Source: Roseiarcus sp036489975 | Lineage (GTDB): Bacteria > Pseudomonadota > Alphaproteobacteria > Rhizobiales > Beijerinckiaceae | Assembly (NCBI GenBank): GCA_036489975.1 | Contig: DASXES010000079.1 | Location: forward strand, 4,044 to 68,043 | Direction: 5' to 3' | DNA: 64,000 nucleotides | Shown here: in pieces, positions 45,122 through 54,772 of the stretch | How positions within the stretch are numbered: position 1 is the first letter of the stretch | How the letters are laid out: each line of letters begins with the position of its first letter | Made by a program: the position numbers and the translations under genes | Notes under the pieces: generated by a model | Databases searched by the model: none | Told to the model about the DNA's origin: nothing | Seen by the model: the letters and a program-made list of their open reading frames with translations, nothing else

Positions 45122-45506
45122 TTTGGTTTATCCTTCGCGTCAATATGTGATCCGGGGAAAATGCTTGGTGAATGGATATTTTGGCTTTCGTCCCGGCCCG
45201 AGAAGGTGAGCCCGAAGGGAAAATGAATATGCAAACCTGACAGGCCGACATCGGACAATGAGGCCTCCAAACCGGAGCGGCAATGGGCAGAAGTACTCAT
45301 CAGACTGGCGGTCAGCCGCTGCGAGGAGGAACCGCTCGCCCCTCAGGCAGGCTTGCTCGCCTTTGTCAGCATCGTGATCCCGGGCAGCATCGTCTCCGTG
45401 CCTTCAATGCGGCCAGGGCCGCGAGTTCGGCCGAGAAGAATGTGGTCCAGTCGGGCGTGAGCGGCATGGACTTAAGGCTCGCAGAAGGCCGATGAAAGCA
45501 GGGCTC
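45122..45506. other. Intergenic region, 385 bases
   Basis: Only short frames without recognisable motifs are found on both strands. The part next to 45121 is moderately AT-rich and probably holds the promoter of the secreted protein. No repeat or RNA motif is visible. Confidence 0.45.
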
Positions 45507-46808
45507 TCAGCGCATATTGCCGGTATGGCCGAGCGAATAGCGCCCGGGCTGCGGCCAGACGGTGAGCCCGTGCGGCATGCCGCCCACGGGAATCGACTTC
45601 ACCGAGCCGTCGTCGGTGTTGAAGGCGTAGATCGCGCCGTCATAGCGGCCCGATAGCCACAGCCATTTGCCGTCGGCGGACAGGTTCCCCATGTCCGGGC
45701 TGCCGCCGCCCGGAATCGGCCAGTTGGCGACGACCTTGCGGGTCGCGAAATCGATCACCGAGACGCTGCCGGGGCCCTTCCTTCGTCCGCCGAGACTGTG
45801 GGTGCCGCGGTTGGAGACGTAGAGCTTCGTTCCGTCGCGGCTGGGGTAGAGCCCGTGCGCGCCGACGCCGGTCTTGATGAAAGCGACCTGGCCGAAGGAA
45901 TCGCCGTCGATCACCATGACGCCGTCGCCGATAAGATCGGCGATGAAGAAGAACTTGCCGTCCGGGGCGACCCTGATGTCCTGCGGCATGTGGCCGGAGG
46001 TCAGCGGCAGCGTCTCGACGAGCGTGTGATGGACGAGGTCGATCTTGGCGAGGGAATCGTTGAATTCGCAGGTGAAGATCGCGTAACTGCCGTCCGGCGC
46101 GAAATCGGCGTGATTGATCCCGGCGCAATTCGGCGTCGCGATATAGCCCTGCAGCGCCATTGTGTGGGGGTCGCGGAACTCGAGGCGTCGCATCGCCTCG
46201 GCGACGATGATCGCGGAGGCGCCGTCGGGGGTGAAATAGATGTTGTAGGAATCAGGGACATCGATGGCCTTGCCGATCTTGCCCGTCCTCGGGTCGATCG
46301 GCGCGACGCCGCCATGTCCGCCGCGCGCGCTCACGTCCGCCGAAACCCAAAGGGTCTGAAGATCCCACGACGGAACGATATGCTCCGGGCTCGGCATCAC
46401 AGCCAGGCTGTCGATGACCTTGAACGTCTCCGGATCGATGACGTCGACCCTGCCGGTCACGACGTTCGGCGAGTAGACGCGCGATGGCTCGCCCGCGACA
46501 GCGGGACTGAACATGCCCGCCCCCGCGCCGGCGTAGACATTATGGGGATCGACGGGCGCTGGCATCGTCAGGTTCGCCGGCGGCAGAAGGATCGGCCGCT
46601 CGGGACCGAGCTGATAGGCGGCGAGCGCGACAAAGTCTGCGGGCATACGGTTCTGATCGTCGAGGCTGCGGCAAATATGAGCGCAATCCGCCGCGCCGAG
46701 TGCGCAAGCGTCCGGAATGGTCAGCGACTGCGCGCTGCGCAACGCGAGGCCCGCGCCTAACGCCATCGTCGCTGCGGCCGCTGCGGCCAAGCCCTTGCGA
46801 AAAGCCAT
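45507..46808 (-). CDS. YncE-like beta-propeller repeat protein, exported
   Basis: This is a 433-residue protein. I place the start at ATG 46808 before a signal-like segment (GLAAAAAATMALGAGLAL). Repeats of the 40-residue YVTN/YncE type follow: VDVIDPETFKVIDSLAVMPSPEHIV, IYFTPDGASAIIVAEAMRRLEF, DIRVAPDGKFFFIADLIGDGV, GLYPSRDGTKLYVSNRGTHSL, LSADGKWLWLSGRYDGAIYAF and MPHGLTVWPQPGRYSLGHTG. Such seven-bladed propellers act in the periplasm, often near metal or quinoprotein systems. Cysteines in the N-terminal CALGAADCAHIC are notable. No enzyme site can be assigned. Confidence 0.85.
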   Translation of the reverse strand: MAFRKGLAAAAAATMALGAGLALRSAQSLTIPDACALGAADCAHICRSLDDQNRMPADFVALAAYQLGPERPILLPPANLTMPAPVDPHNVYAGAGAGMFSPAVAGEPSRVYSPNVVTGRVDVIDPETFKVIDSLAVMPSPEHIVPSWDLQTLWVSADVSARGGHGGVAPIDPRTGKIGKAIDVPDSYNIYFTPDGASAIIVAEAMRRLEFRDPHTMALQGYIATPNCAGINHADFAPDGSYAIFTCEFNDSLAKIDLVHHTLVETLPLTSGHMPQDIRVAPDGKFFFIADLIGDGVMVIDGDSFGQVAFIKTGVGAHGLYPSRDGTKLYVSNRGTHSLGGRRKGPGSVSVIDFATRKVVANWPIPGGGSPDMGNLSADGKWLWLSGRYDGAIYAFNTDDGSVKSIPVGGMPHGLTVWPQPGRYSLGHTGNMR

Positions 46809-47007
46809 CCCGTCTTTTCCCAGTCGAACTCGCGTCCGCCGAACCCCGATTCGGCGCAACTCGGGAAGCGAAAACTGCAGCCGAGACAATGACTGTTCGA
46901 TGAACGGCGGGCCTGCCGTCCTTTCGATCAGCGTGGATGCGTAAAGAACAATTAGCAAGCGTTCAACGTCTTTGCTCCGCGCTATGAGGATTCGCGGAGG
47001 CTCGAGT

Positions 47008-48222
47008 TCATGGATTTTCCCCGCGGAGCCGCGCGATGAAGGCCGCCAGAAGGTCAATCGCCAGCGCCAGCGTCATGGCGGCGGAGCCGATCCCAAACAA
47101 GAGACGATAGTTTCCGCCGCTCTCGGCGAAGACGAACGAAAGGCCATAGGCCGCGACAGCCTGGCACAGCGCGAAACCCACCGTCGCATGACTCCACGCC
47201 GCCTTCTGCTGCGCGGGATGGTGCGGAAGCAGTTCGTGGAGCCGTCCGAGCACCAGCGGAACCGTGGCCGTCAAGAAGGACCCAACGACGAAGCTCGAGC
47301 CGATGAGCCAGACCCGCCCCAGTCCGAGAGCGGGGATCGCAATGGCGGCGATCTGAACCAGGAACGCCACACGAAGCGCCGCCTTGAAGCCCGAGCGATC
47401 GGCGAGATGCCCAATCAGCAAAGGCCCGACCGTCGCGCCAAGGCCGAAGATCACCCAATATTCCGACCCGGTATTTATCCCTTCGCCCCGTCCGCGGGCG
47501 ATGAAGTCCACGAGGAACACCATGTGCGGAAGCCAGCCCGCCGCATTGAGCCCGTATTCCGCGTAAAGCGCGCGCAAACTCCAGAGCTTCGGCGCGTGAG
47601 ATGAAACGGCCGCGGACGCGGGCGCCGACGCGCGCGGCCACCCGCTCCATCCGACGAGCGTCAGAAGCAGCGACACGGCACCGAGTCCGAACCACGTCTC
47701 CCGAAGTCCCTGCGCAAGCAGGAGCGGCACGAGCGTGCCGGAGATCGCGATCCCGATGCCGACGCCCATGAAGATCGCACCGCCAGCAAGGCCGCGCCGG
47801 GAAGCCGGAACATGGGGGAGAACGTTCGGCGCCGCGAGCACCATCAGCGCGCCGCCCGCCGCGCCCGCGACGAAACGCCAGACGAAAAACCAGGCGAAGC
47901 CGACCGGATAGGCGCAGGCGAAGAATGTCGCCGTCGCGAGCAGCATCATTGCCCGCAGCACGACGACGAGAGGCATGCGCGCCGAAAGGGGCCGCCCCGA
48001 CAATGCGCCAAGAAGATATCCGGCCAGATTTGCCGCGCCGAGATAGGCGGCGGCCGCCGGCTCGAACCAGTGGGCGCCGATGATGACCGGCAGGAGCGGC
48101 GTATAGGCGAACCGCGCGAGACCGATGCCGATGAGGCTCGTGCAGAAGGCCGAAAGAACCGCCCGCCATACGACAGCGGGCGGCTCGGCATGTTTGTTCT
48201 TGGCGATTGGAACGCTGACCAT
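47008..48222 (-). CDS. MFS transporter of the YbfB/YjiJ family
   Basis: This 404-residue protein has twelve hydrophobic helices. The beginning, SLIGIGLARFAYTPLLPVII with AAYLGAANLAGYLLGAL, is the signature of the YbfB/YjiJ group. Loop residues such as RPLSARMP and HLADRSGFKAALR sit where MFS proteins carry their cytoplasmic motif. Substrate is unknown. The alpha/beta hydrolase gene ends upstream on the same strand (10 bases between the hydrolase stop and this start), so they are probably co-transcribed. Confidence 0.88.
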   Translation of the reverse strand: MVSVPIAKNKHAEPPAVVWRAVLSAFCTSLIGIGLARFAYTPLLPVIIGAHWFEPAAAAYLGAANLAGYLLGALSGRPLSARMPLVVVLRAMMLLATATFFACAYPVGFAWFFVWRFVAGAAGGALMVLAAPNVLPHVPASRRGLAGGAIFMGVGIGIAISGTLVPLLLAQGLRETWFGLGAVSLLLTLVGWSGWPRASAPASAAVSSHAPKLWSLRALYAEYGLNAAGWLPHMVFLVDFIARGRGEGINTGSEYWVIFGLGATVGPLLIGHLADRSGFKAALRVAFLVQIAAIAIPALGLGRVWLIGSSFVVGSFLTATVPLVLGRLHELLPHHPAQQKAAWSHATVGFALCQAVAAYGLSFVFAESGGNYRLLFGIGSAAMTLALAIDLLAAFIARLRGENP

Positions 48223-48232
48223 CCTCTAGATA

Positions 48233-49174
48233 TTACTCGAGATGCCGGCTGAGAAAGTCGAGCGTCAGCGCGGCGATCTCGTCGACCTTCTCATCGAGGG
48301 CGAAATGGCCGGCTTCAAGGATATGAACCTCCGCGTCGGGCAGGTCGCGCTTATACGCTTCGCCTCCCGTCGCAATGAAGGAAGCGTCATAGCCTCCCCA
48401 TACAACCAGCGTCGGAGGCTTGTGTTCGCGGAGCCACTGCTGCCAGGCCGGATAGGCTGCGACATTGGTGCGGTAGTCGTAGAGCAGCGCCTCCTGGATC
48501 GCCTGCTGACCCGGCCGCGACAGCAGGGAATATTCGTCCTCCCAGAGAGCGGGATTGTAACGCTCGGGATGAGGGCTGCCGCCCTCGTGGCGAATTCTCG
48601 CAGCCTCGAGCGAGGTGAAGGCCTTTGGGATCTCAGGATGCGCCTTCGGGTCGGCCCAGTACTCGGCGAGAGCTTTCCACTTCGCCCCCAGACCCTCGCG
48701 ATAGGCGTTGGCGTTCTGGATGACGAGCGCCTGGACCCGCTCGGGATGAGCGAGCAGAATGCGGAAGCCGACTGGCCCTCCATAATCCTGCAGATAGAGG
48801 CTGTAGCGGTCGGCCCCGAGTTCGTCGAGCAGGGCGCTCGTCGTCCTGGCCAGATGGTCGAACGTGTAGGAATATTGCGCGGGCGGAGGCGCGTCGCTCT
48901 GGCCAAAACCGGGATAGTCGGGCGCAATCACGTGATAGCGCGTCGCCAAAAGCGGGATCAAGCTTTCGAACATGCGCGACGACGACGGGAAGCCGTGCAG
49001 GAGCACGATGGTCGGCGCGTCTTTGGGGCCGGCCTCACGGTAAAAAACGCCGACCCCGTCCACCATGGCGCGGTGATAGGTGATCGTCGCTGAGGTCGAG
49101 GGAAGCGTGAGCGGCTGGGCGGCGACCGTTGTGGCGGCCGAAAGTGCGATTGCGGCGACGATATGGGTTTTCAT
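48233..49174 (-). CDS. Exported alpha/beta hydrolase (epoxide hydrolase/haloalkane dehalogenase-like)
   Basis: This 313-residue protein has a signal peptide (MKTHIVAAIALSAATTVAAQ). The core contains the oxyanion motif VLLHGFPSSSRMFESLIP near residue 58, PDYPGFGQSD, and an Asp nucleophile in LYLQDYGGPVGFRI near 129. A Trp-Gly-Gly-x-Asp acid (VVWGGYDASF) and the His in EAGHFALDEKV complete the site. An Asp nucleophile with this spacing is found in epoxide hydrolases and dehalogenases. A periplasmic location is expected. Substrate unknown. Confidence 0.88.
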   Translation of the reverse strand: MKTHIVAAIALSAATTVAAQPLTLPSTSATITYHRAMVDGVGVFYREAGPKDAPTIVLLHGFPSSSRMFESLIPLLATRYHVIAPDYPGFGQSDAPPPAQYSYTFDHLARTTSALLDELGADRYSLYLQDYGGPVGFRILLAHPERVQALVIQNANAYREGLGAKWKALAEYWADPKAHPEIPKAFTSLEAARIRHEGGSPHPERYNPALWEDEYSLLSRPGQQAIQEALLYDYRTNVAAYPAWQQWLREHKPPTLVVWGGYDASFIATGGEAYKRDLPDAEVHILEAGHFALDEKVDEIAALTLDFLSRHLE

Positions 49175-49480
49175 GGAGGCAGGACTCCCCGGTGGCGTTG
49201 AACGGCCGAACCGCCGCGCGTTCGCCGCCGTGACGACGGCGAGCGCGAGAGAGCGGTCACGGCCGATGGTCTGCCTCTTCTTGCCGGACTGGTAAATCCG
49301 CTGGAATTGAGAGGGACCCTATTGAAATTCGAGAGCGCGCCGCGCCCTGCGGAAATCCTTGACCATCTGCGAGAGCCGCGCGCTCGCGGATCGTGAGGAA
49401 GGCTGACCGCAGTCTCCATCGAAAGGGACCGGGCCTCGCCTGGATGGCGCTTCCAGGCCGCATCGCTTATGTGAAGGCCC

Positions 49481-52400
49481 ATGACCCAGCCCCACCGTCC
49501 GGTCGGTCCCGGCGACCATGTTTTTCTCATCGACGGCTCGTCGTTCGTCTTCCGCGCCTATTATCAGTCGATCCGCCAGGACCAGAAATACAACTACCGG
49601 ATGGATCGCCTGCCGACCGGAGCGGTGCGCTTGTTCGCGACCAAGGTGCTGCAGTTCATCCGCGACGGGGCGGCGGGCTTCAAGCCGACCCATCTCGCCA
49701 TGATCTTCGACAAGACGGAGAACTCGTTCCGGCGCGACATCTACCCTGCCTACAAGGCGCACCGGAAGGATCCGCCAGACGAGCTTGTGCCCCAGTTCCC
49801 GCTGATGCGCGCCACCGTCTCGGCCTTCGGCATGGTCCCAATCGAACAGAGCCGCTACGAGGCCGACGACATCATCGCCACTTACGCCCGCCAGGCGCGC
49901 GAAGCCGGCGCCGACGTCCTCATCGTCTCGGCCGACAAGGACCTCATGCAGCTCGTCGATCCCTGCGTCTCGATGTACGATCCGGCGTCGGGCCAGGCTG
50001 GGGTCGCGGGCTCTCGCGAGGAGCGGAAGTTCGGCCCGGCGGAAGTGGTCGAATATTTCGGCGTCGGCGCGGACAGGGTGATCGACGTCCAGGCGCTTGC
50101 CGGCGATTCGACCGACAACGTGCCGGGCGCGCCAGGCATCGGGCTCAAGACCGCAGCCCAGCTCATCACCGAATATGGCGACCTCGAGACGCTGCTTCAG
50201 CGCGCCGGCGAGATCAAGCAGCCGAAGCGGCGCGAAGCGCTGACCGACCCGGAGAACGTCAAGCGCATCAGAATCTCGAAGGAGCTCGTAACTCTGGATC
50301 GCAACGTGCCGGTCGAGACGCCGCTCGCGGCGCTGGCGACGCCTCAGCTCGACGGCAGGCGGCTCGTCGCGTTCTGCAAGGCGATGGAACTGACCACTCT
50401 CACCCGCCGCGTCGCCGAGATCTGCGGCGTCGACGCTGGCTCGATCGACCCCGACCCGAATTTCGTCGGCCAGGCCGCCTGGCCGGGCGGCCAGGGCGTG
50501 GCGCTTCTGCAGCGGGAAGGCGAGGCGCCGACGGAGGGCGCATCCCCCACTGGTGCGGCCCCTGCTCCCGCGCCGCGCGAGCCTAGGGCCCCCGCCCAGG
50601 GGACGGCGCCGGCTGACCTCGCGACCGCGCGTGCAAAAGAGGCGCGCGCGCCCGTCGACCGCGGCGCCTACAAGATCGTGCGGACCGCAGCCGAACTCGG
50701 GCCATGGATCGCGCGCGCCTATGACGAAGGCGTCCTCGCGATCGACGTGGAGACGTCGTCGCCCGACCCGCTGCAGGGCGATCTCATCGGCGTCTCGCTG
50801 GCGGTGAAGCCGGGAGAAGCCTGCTACATCCCGATCGGCCACCGGATGGCGGCCGACGATCTTTTCGACGGCGCCGGCCTCGCCCCCGATCAGCTCCCGG
50901 AGGCGGAAGCGATCGCGCTGTTAGAGCCGCTGCTCGAGGCGGCGGGCGTCGTCAAGATCGGCCACGACGTCAAGTTCGACCTGCACGTCTTCGCTTTGCG
51001 CGGCGTCGCCGTCGCGCCTATCGGCGACGCGATGCTGCTCTCCTACACGCTCGACGCCGGCGCGACCGGCGACGATCACATGCTCGGCACGCTCTCCGAG
51101 CGTTTTCTCGGCCACAAGCCCATAGCTTTAAGCGAGGTGGCCGGCTCGGGCCGCAACTATCAGGGATTGGCGCGCGCGACGATTGAAAAGGCGTGCGAGT
51201 ACAGCGCGGAGAAGGCGGACGTCGCCCTGCGCCTCGACCGGGTCTTAAGGCCGCGCCTCGTCGCCGAGCATATGACGACGGTCTACGAGCGGCTCGAACG
51301 GCCGCTCATCGACGTGCTGGCGCGCATGGAGCGGCGCGGAATTTCGATCGACCGCGCCATCCTGTCGCGCATGACCGGCGAGTTCTCGCAGCGCATGGGA
51401 TCGCTCGAGGACGAGATCAGCAAAATCGTCGGCGCGCCCTTCAACCCCGGCTCGCCGAAACAGCTCGGCGACATGCTGTTCGGCCAGATGGGCCTGCCCG
51501 GCGGCAAGAAGACTGCGACCGGCGCCTGGTCGACCACCGCGAGCGTGCTCGAGGACCTCGCCGCCGAAGGCCACCAATTGCCGGCGCGAGTGCTCGAGTG
51601 GCGCCAGATCGCCAAGCTGAAGTCGACCTATACCGACGCTCTGCCAGGCTTCGTCAATCCGCGAACCGGCCGCGTCCACACGGCCTATGCGCTCGCCTCG
51701 ACCACGACCGGGCGCCTGTCGTCGTCCGAGCCCAACCTGCAGAACATTCCGATCCGCACCGAGGAGGGGCGCAAAATCCGTCGCGCATTCGTCGCGCCGC
51801 CGGGCCGCAAGCTGATCTCGGCTGATTACAGCCAGATCGAGCTCCGGTTGCTCGCGCATCTCGCCGACATTCCCGCGCTCAAGCGCGCCTTCGCTGACGA
51901 ACTCGACATTCACGCGATGACCGCGTCCGAAATGTTCGGCGTGCCGATCGCCGGCATGCCGAGCGAGGTGAGGCGCCGGGCGAAGGCGATCAACTTCGGC
52001 ATCATCTACGGCATCTCGGCCTTCGGCCTCGCGAACCAGCTTGGCATCGCTCGCAACGAGGCCGGCGACTACATCAAGAAATATTTCGAGCGCTTCCCCG
52101 GCATCCGCGATTACATGGAGGCGACGAAGAAGATCGCGCGCGCCAATGGTTATGTGACCACCCTGTTCGGCCGCAAGTGCCACTACCCGCGCATCAACGC
52201 CTCCAATCCGTCCGAGCGCGCCTTCAACGAGCGCGCCGCGATCAACGCGCCGCTGCAGGGCACGGCCGCCGACATCATCCGCCGCGCCATGGTCCGCATG
52301 GATGACGCGCTTACAAAAGCGGGCCTCAGCGCTCAGATGCTGCTCACGGTCCACGACGAACTGGTTTTCGAGGCGCCGGACGAGGAAGTCGAGGCGACGC

Positions 52401-52510
52401 TGCCGGTCGTCGCGAAGGTGATGGTGGAGGCGCCGGAGCCCGCCGTCCGGCTGCATGCGCCGCTTCGAGTCGACGCGCGCGCGGCGCAAAACTGGGAAGA
52501 GGCGCATTGA
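49481..52510 (+). CDS. polA: DNA polymerase I
   Basis: The 1009-residue protein has all three domains. The 5'-nuclease (1-310) has SSFVFRAYY, RYEADDIIATYAR, SADKDLMQLVD and GDSTDNVPG. An Ala/Pro-rich linker (about 345-395) follows. The 3'-5' exonuclease domain (about 400-590) keeps Asp/Glu in AIDVETSSPD and the Asp in KIGHDVKFD, but the exo III motif Y-x3-D reads YSAEK, so Lys replaces the metal-ligand Asp, and the Asn of the exo II motif is Asp. The polymerase domain has DYSQIELRLLAHLADI, RRRAKAINFGIIYGIS and TVHDELVFEAPD. It functions in repair and Okazaki fragment processing. Confidence 0.96.
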   Translation: MTQPHRPVGPGDHVFLIDGSSFVFRAYYQSIRQDQKYNYRMDRLPTGAVRLFATKVLQFIRDGAAGFKPTHLAMIFDKTENSFRRDIYPAYKAHRKDPPDELVPQFPLMRATVSAFGMVPIEQSRYEADDIIATYARQAREAGADVLIVSADKDLMQLVDPCVSMYDPASGQAGVAGSREERKFGPAEVVEYFGVGADRVIDVQALAGDSTDNVPGAPGIGLKTAAQLITEYGDLETLLQRAGEIKQPKRREALTDPENVKRIRISKELVTLDRNVPVETPLAALATPQLDGRRLVAFCKAMELTTLTRRVAEICGVDAGSIDPDPNFVGQAAWPGGQGVALLQREGEAPTEGASPTGAAPAPAPREPRAPAQGTAPADLATARAKEARAPVDRGAYKIVRTAAELGPWIARAYDEGVLAIDVETSSPDPLQGDLIGVSLAVKPGEACYIPIGHRMAADDLFDGAGLAPDQLPEAEAIALLEPLLEAAGVVKIGHDVKFDLHVFALRGVAVAPIGDAMLLSYTLDAGATGDDHMLGTLSERFLGHKPIALSEVAGSGRNYQGLARATIEKACEYSAEKADVALRLDRVLRPRLVAEHMTTVYERLERPLIDVLARMERRGISIDRAILSRMTGEFSQRMGSLEDEISKIVGAPFNPGSPKQLGDMLFGQMGLPGGKKTATGAWSTTASVLEDLAAEGHQLPARVLEWRQIAKLKSTYTDALPGFVNPRTGRVHTAYALASTTTGRLSSSEPNLQNIPIRTEEGRKIRRAFVAPPGRKLISADYSQIELRLLAHLADIPALKRAFADELDIHAMTASEMFGVPIAGMPSEVRRRAKAINFGIIYGISAFGLANQLGIARNEAGDYIKKYFERFPGIRDYMEATKKIARANGYVTTLFGRKCHYPRINASNPSERAFNERAAINAPLQGTAADIIRRAMVRMDDALTKAGLSAQMLLTVHDELVFEAPDEEVEATLPVVAKVMVEAPEPAVRLHAPLRVDARAAQNWEEAH

Positions 52511-52673
52511 GGACAGACATCGCGACGCCGGGCGCGCGCCAGGGAATTTTATACGCAGATCCGTGCTCAGGGGCCCCCGACGTCGCTGCGGCGGCCGCAG
52601 GCGTAGACGTCTGGCGTACAGGGGGATCGGCGGACGATCCCCGCCAAGTTTCGCCGAACCGGGTGAGCGGTCT

Positions 52674-53423
52674 TTAGGCTGAGACGGCGCTCCGGCCGCG
52701 TCGGGTCGCCCGCACGCGGAGGCCGAGGAACCCAAAACCGACAGTCATCAGCACCCAGACACTTGGCTCAGGAACGCTGGGGGTCAAAGGTTCCGTTGTC
52801 GAGGGCAAAGCGTCGCCAGCGTAGACGAGAGCGTCGATGCCATTGCCCCGCACGCCGCTGTCACCGTTGTCGCTGAGTTCCTTGAAGATGCTGGCCGTGA
52901 CGGGTTGCGTCAGCCTCTGATCCAGCCAGAATGTGATTTCGTAGGCCTGACCGGCCACGGTGGCGATCGTCTGAGACAGGCCATCGTACCCCTCGGTCGA
53001 ACCATCGAGCCAATCATGGGCTCCGGAATGAACCGGAGCGCTCCACGGGATCCCGCCGACCACAGTCCCGACGTCGCCGACGAAACCTGTATGTGAGACC
53101 CCGGACTGGGCGAAATAGCTCCACGACCCGATTCCGCCCTCAAATCCACCATCGCTGAGCAGGTTCGTCGAGCCCCCGCTGGCGATGACCGAAGCGTCGT
53201 CGAACGCGAACCAGCCAGGATCGTGCCGGAACACGAAAGTGACGATCGAGGACGATGAGCTGGCGGTGAACGACGCCGAATATTCGGTGTAGCTTGTCGG
53301 AAGAGGCTGACCCGCCAAGTTCAGCGCCAAAGGACCAGCTGGCGGCAGAAGGTTTTCCGCCTGGGCGGCCCCAGCGAAGAAAAGTCCGGCGGCGATCAAA
53401 GTTGCAGTCTGAAGTCGAACCAT
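52674..53423 (-). CDS. PEP-CTERM sorting-domain protein
   Basis: This 249-residue secreted protein starts at ATG 53423, 7 bases after AAGGGGGG. The signal peptide is LQTATLIAAGLFFAGAAQA. The mature part is beta-rich with NLLSDGGFEGGIGSWSYF, resembling carbohydrate-binding-type jelly-roll repeats, and ITFWLDQRL. It ends with VPEPSVWVLMTVGFGFLGL and the basic tail RVRATRRGR, the exosortase signal. It should be a surface or matrix protein and is driven by a near-consensus promoter. Confidence 0.88.
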   Translation of the reverse strand: MVRLQTATLIAAGLFFAGAAQAENLLPPAGPLALNLAGQPLPTSYTEYSASFTASSSSSIVTFVFRHDPGWFAFDDASVIASGGSTNLLSDGGFEGGIGSWSYFAQSGVSHTGFVGDVGTVVGGIPWSAPVHSGAHDWLDGSTEGYDGLSQTIATVAGQAYEITFWLDQRLTQPVTASIFKELSDNGDSGVRGNGIDALVYAGDALPSTTEPLTPSVPEPSVWVLMTVGFGFLGLRVRATRRGRSAVSA

Positions 53424-53450
53424 CAAAGTGCCCCCCTTAAATATTCATTT

Positions 53451-53479
53451 ATAATAGATAGACGAGAGAGGCGTGTCAA
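53451..53479 (-). promoter_or_regulatory. Near-perfect sigma-70 promoter of the PEP-CTERM gene
   Basis: On the minus strand TTGACA (53479-53474) and TATTAT (53456-53451) are separated by 17 bases. Transcription would start near 53444, leaving a leader of about 20 bases with a strong AAGGGGGG ribosome site. The surrounding 40 bases are AT-rich compared with the rest. Confidence 0.75.
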
Positions 53480-53593
53480 TTCTGACGACGACGCCGGGTC
53501 GACAGCGGAACCACCGACCTGCAACGCCGCGCAGTTACGGAACCATCGGCGCGCAATTGCTTCCGTTTGAAATCCTCTCCACAAGCGACCCTC

Positions 53594-54760
53594 ATGACCC
53601 TCATCGCCGACCGCTATCGCGCGCTCGTGTCGGACCGCCGTTTTGAATCCGACCCCGCGCAAACGAAGCTTGTCGCCAAGCTCGACGCGCTCGCGGTCGA
53701 GCTGAAAGGCTACAAGGCGGAGGGAAAGCCAAGTGGATTGGCCCGCCTGTTCGGCATGAAACCGCCCGAGCCGCCGCGCGGCCTTTACATCTACGGCCCC
53801 GTGGGCCGCGGCAAGACGATGCTGATGGACATGTTCTTCGACGCGGTCGAAGGCCCGCGCAAACGCCGGGCGCATTTTCACGCCTTCATGGCCGACGTCC
53901 ACGCTCGCCTGCACCAATGGCGCCAGGCGCTGAAGCGCGGCGAGGTCTCGGGCGACGACCCGATCGCGCCGGTCGCGGCGGAGCTCGCGCGCGAGGCTTC
54001 GCTGCTTTGCTTCGACGAATTCTCGGTGCGCGACATCGCCGACGCGATGATTTTGGCGCGCTTGTTCTCCGCTCTGTTCGCGGCCGGCGTGGTGGTCGTC
54101 GCAACCTCGAATGTCGCGCCCGACGACCTCTACAAGGACGGACTCAATCGCGCGTTGTTCCTGCCGTTCATCGCGCTGATCAAAGAGCGGCTCGAAATCG
54201 TCGAACTCAACGCGCGCACCGACTATCGTCTGGAAAAGCTTAAGCGCGCGCCGGTCTATACCATACCACTCGGCCCGAAGGCGGACGCGGCGCTCGACGC
54301 GGCGTTCCTGAGGCTGACCGGCCATGAGCGTGGCGAGCCGGCCCGGATCGAGCTTCTCGGCCGCCACCTCGACGTGCCGCAGGCGATCGACGGCGTCGCG
54401 CGCTTTGATTTCGACGCCCTTTGCCGCCGCCCGCTCGGCGCCGCTGATTATCTGAAGCTCGCGCAGCGCTTCCACACACTCGTGCTCGACCGCATCCCCG
54501 TGATCGCGGCAAGCGAGCGCAACGAGGCAAAGCGCTTCGTCATCCTGATCGACGCTCTCTACGACATGCGCGTCAAGCTGATCGCGTCGGCGGCAGGCGA
54601 GCCGGAGACGCTCTATTCCGGCGAAGGCGCGGAGGCGTTCGAATTCAAGCGCACCGCCTCGCGTCTCTACGAAATGCGCTCGACCGACTACCTCGCGCTG
54701 CCTCATGGGCGCGAGAGCGGAGCGCAGGCTGGCGATCTCGGCGGCATCGCCGAGACGTGA
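53594..54760 (+). CDS. zapE: AFG1/ZapE-family ATPase
   Basis: This is a 388-residue P-loop ATPase. Start ATG 53594 gives MTLIADRYRALV, as in homologues; the open frame begins at TTG 53567. Walker A is YIYGPVGRGKTMLMDMFFD near residue 66, Walker B LLCFDEFSVRDIADAMIL near 142, and sensor 1 VVVVATSNVAPDDLY near 170. The C-terminal YEMRSTDYL is typical. ZapE acts at the division septum in E. coli; the mitochondrial AFG1 helps protein quality control. Which role applies here is unknown. Confidence 0.92.
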   Translation: MTLIADRYRALVSDRRFESDPAQTKLVAKLDALAVELKGYKAEGKPSGLARLFGMKPPEPPRGLYIYGPVGRGKTMLMDMFFDAVEGPRKRRAHFHAFMADVHARLHQWRQALKRGEVSGDDPIAPVAAELAREASLLCFDEFSVRDIADAMILARLFSALFAAGVVVVATSNVAPDDLYKDGLNRALFLPFIALIKERLEIVELNARTDYRLEKLKRAPVYTIPLGPKADAALDAAFLRLTGHERGEPARIELLGRHLDVPQAIDGVARFDFDALCRRPLGAADYLKLAQRFHTLVLDRIPVIAASERNEAKRFVILIDALYDMRVKLIASAAGEPETLYSGEGAEAFEFKRTASRLYEMRSTDYLALPHGRESGAQAGDLGGIAET

Positions 54761-54772
54761 GCGCGCGACAGC

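Noticed and set aside
51245..52735. 496-codon minus-strand frame inside polA
   Set aside because: Antisense to the conserved polymerase domain with no recognisable domain.
53423..54706. 427-codon minus-strand frame opposite zapE
   Set aside because: Walker motifs are on the other strand; this frame is low in meaning and Arg/Glu rich.
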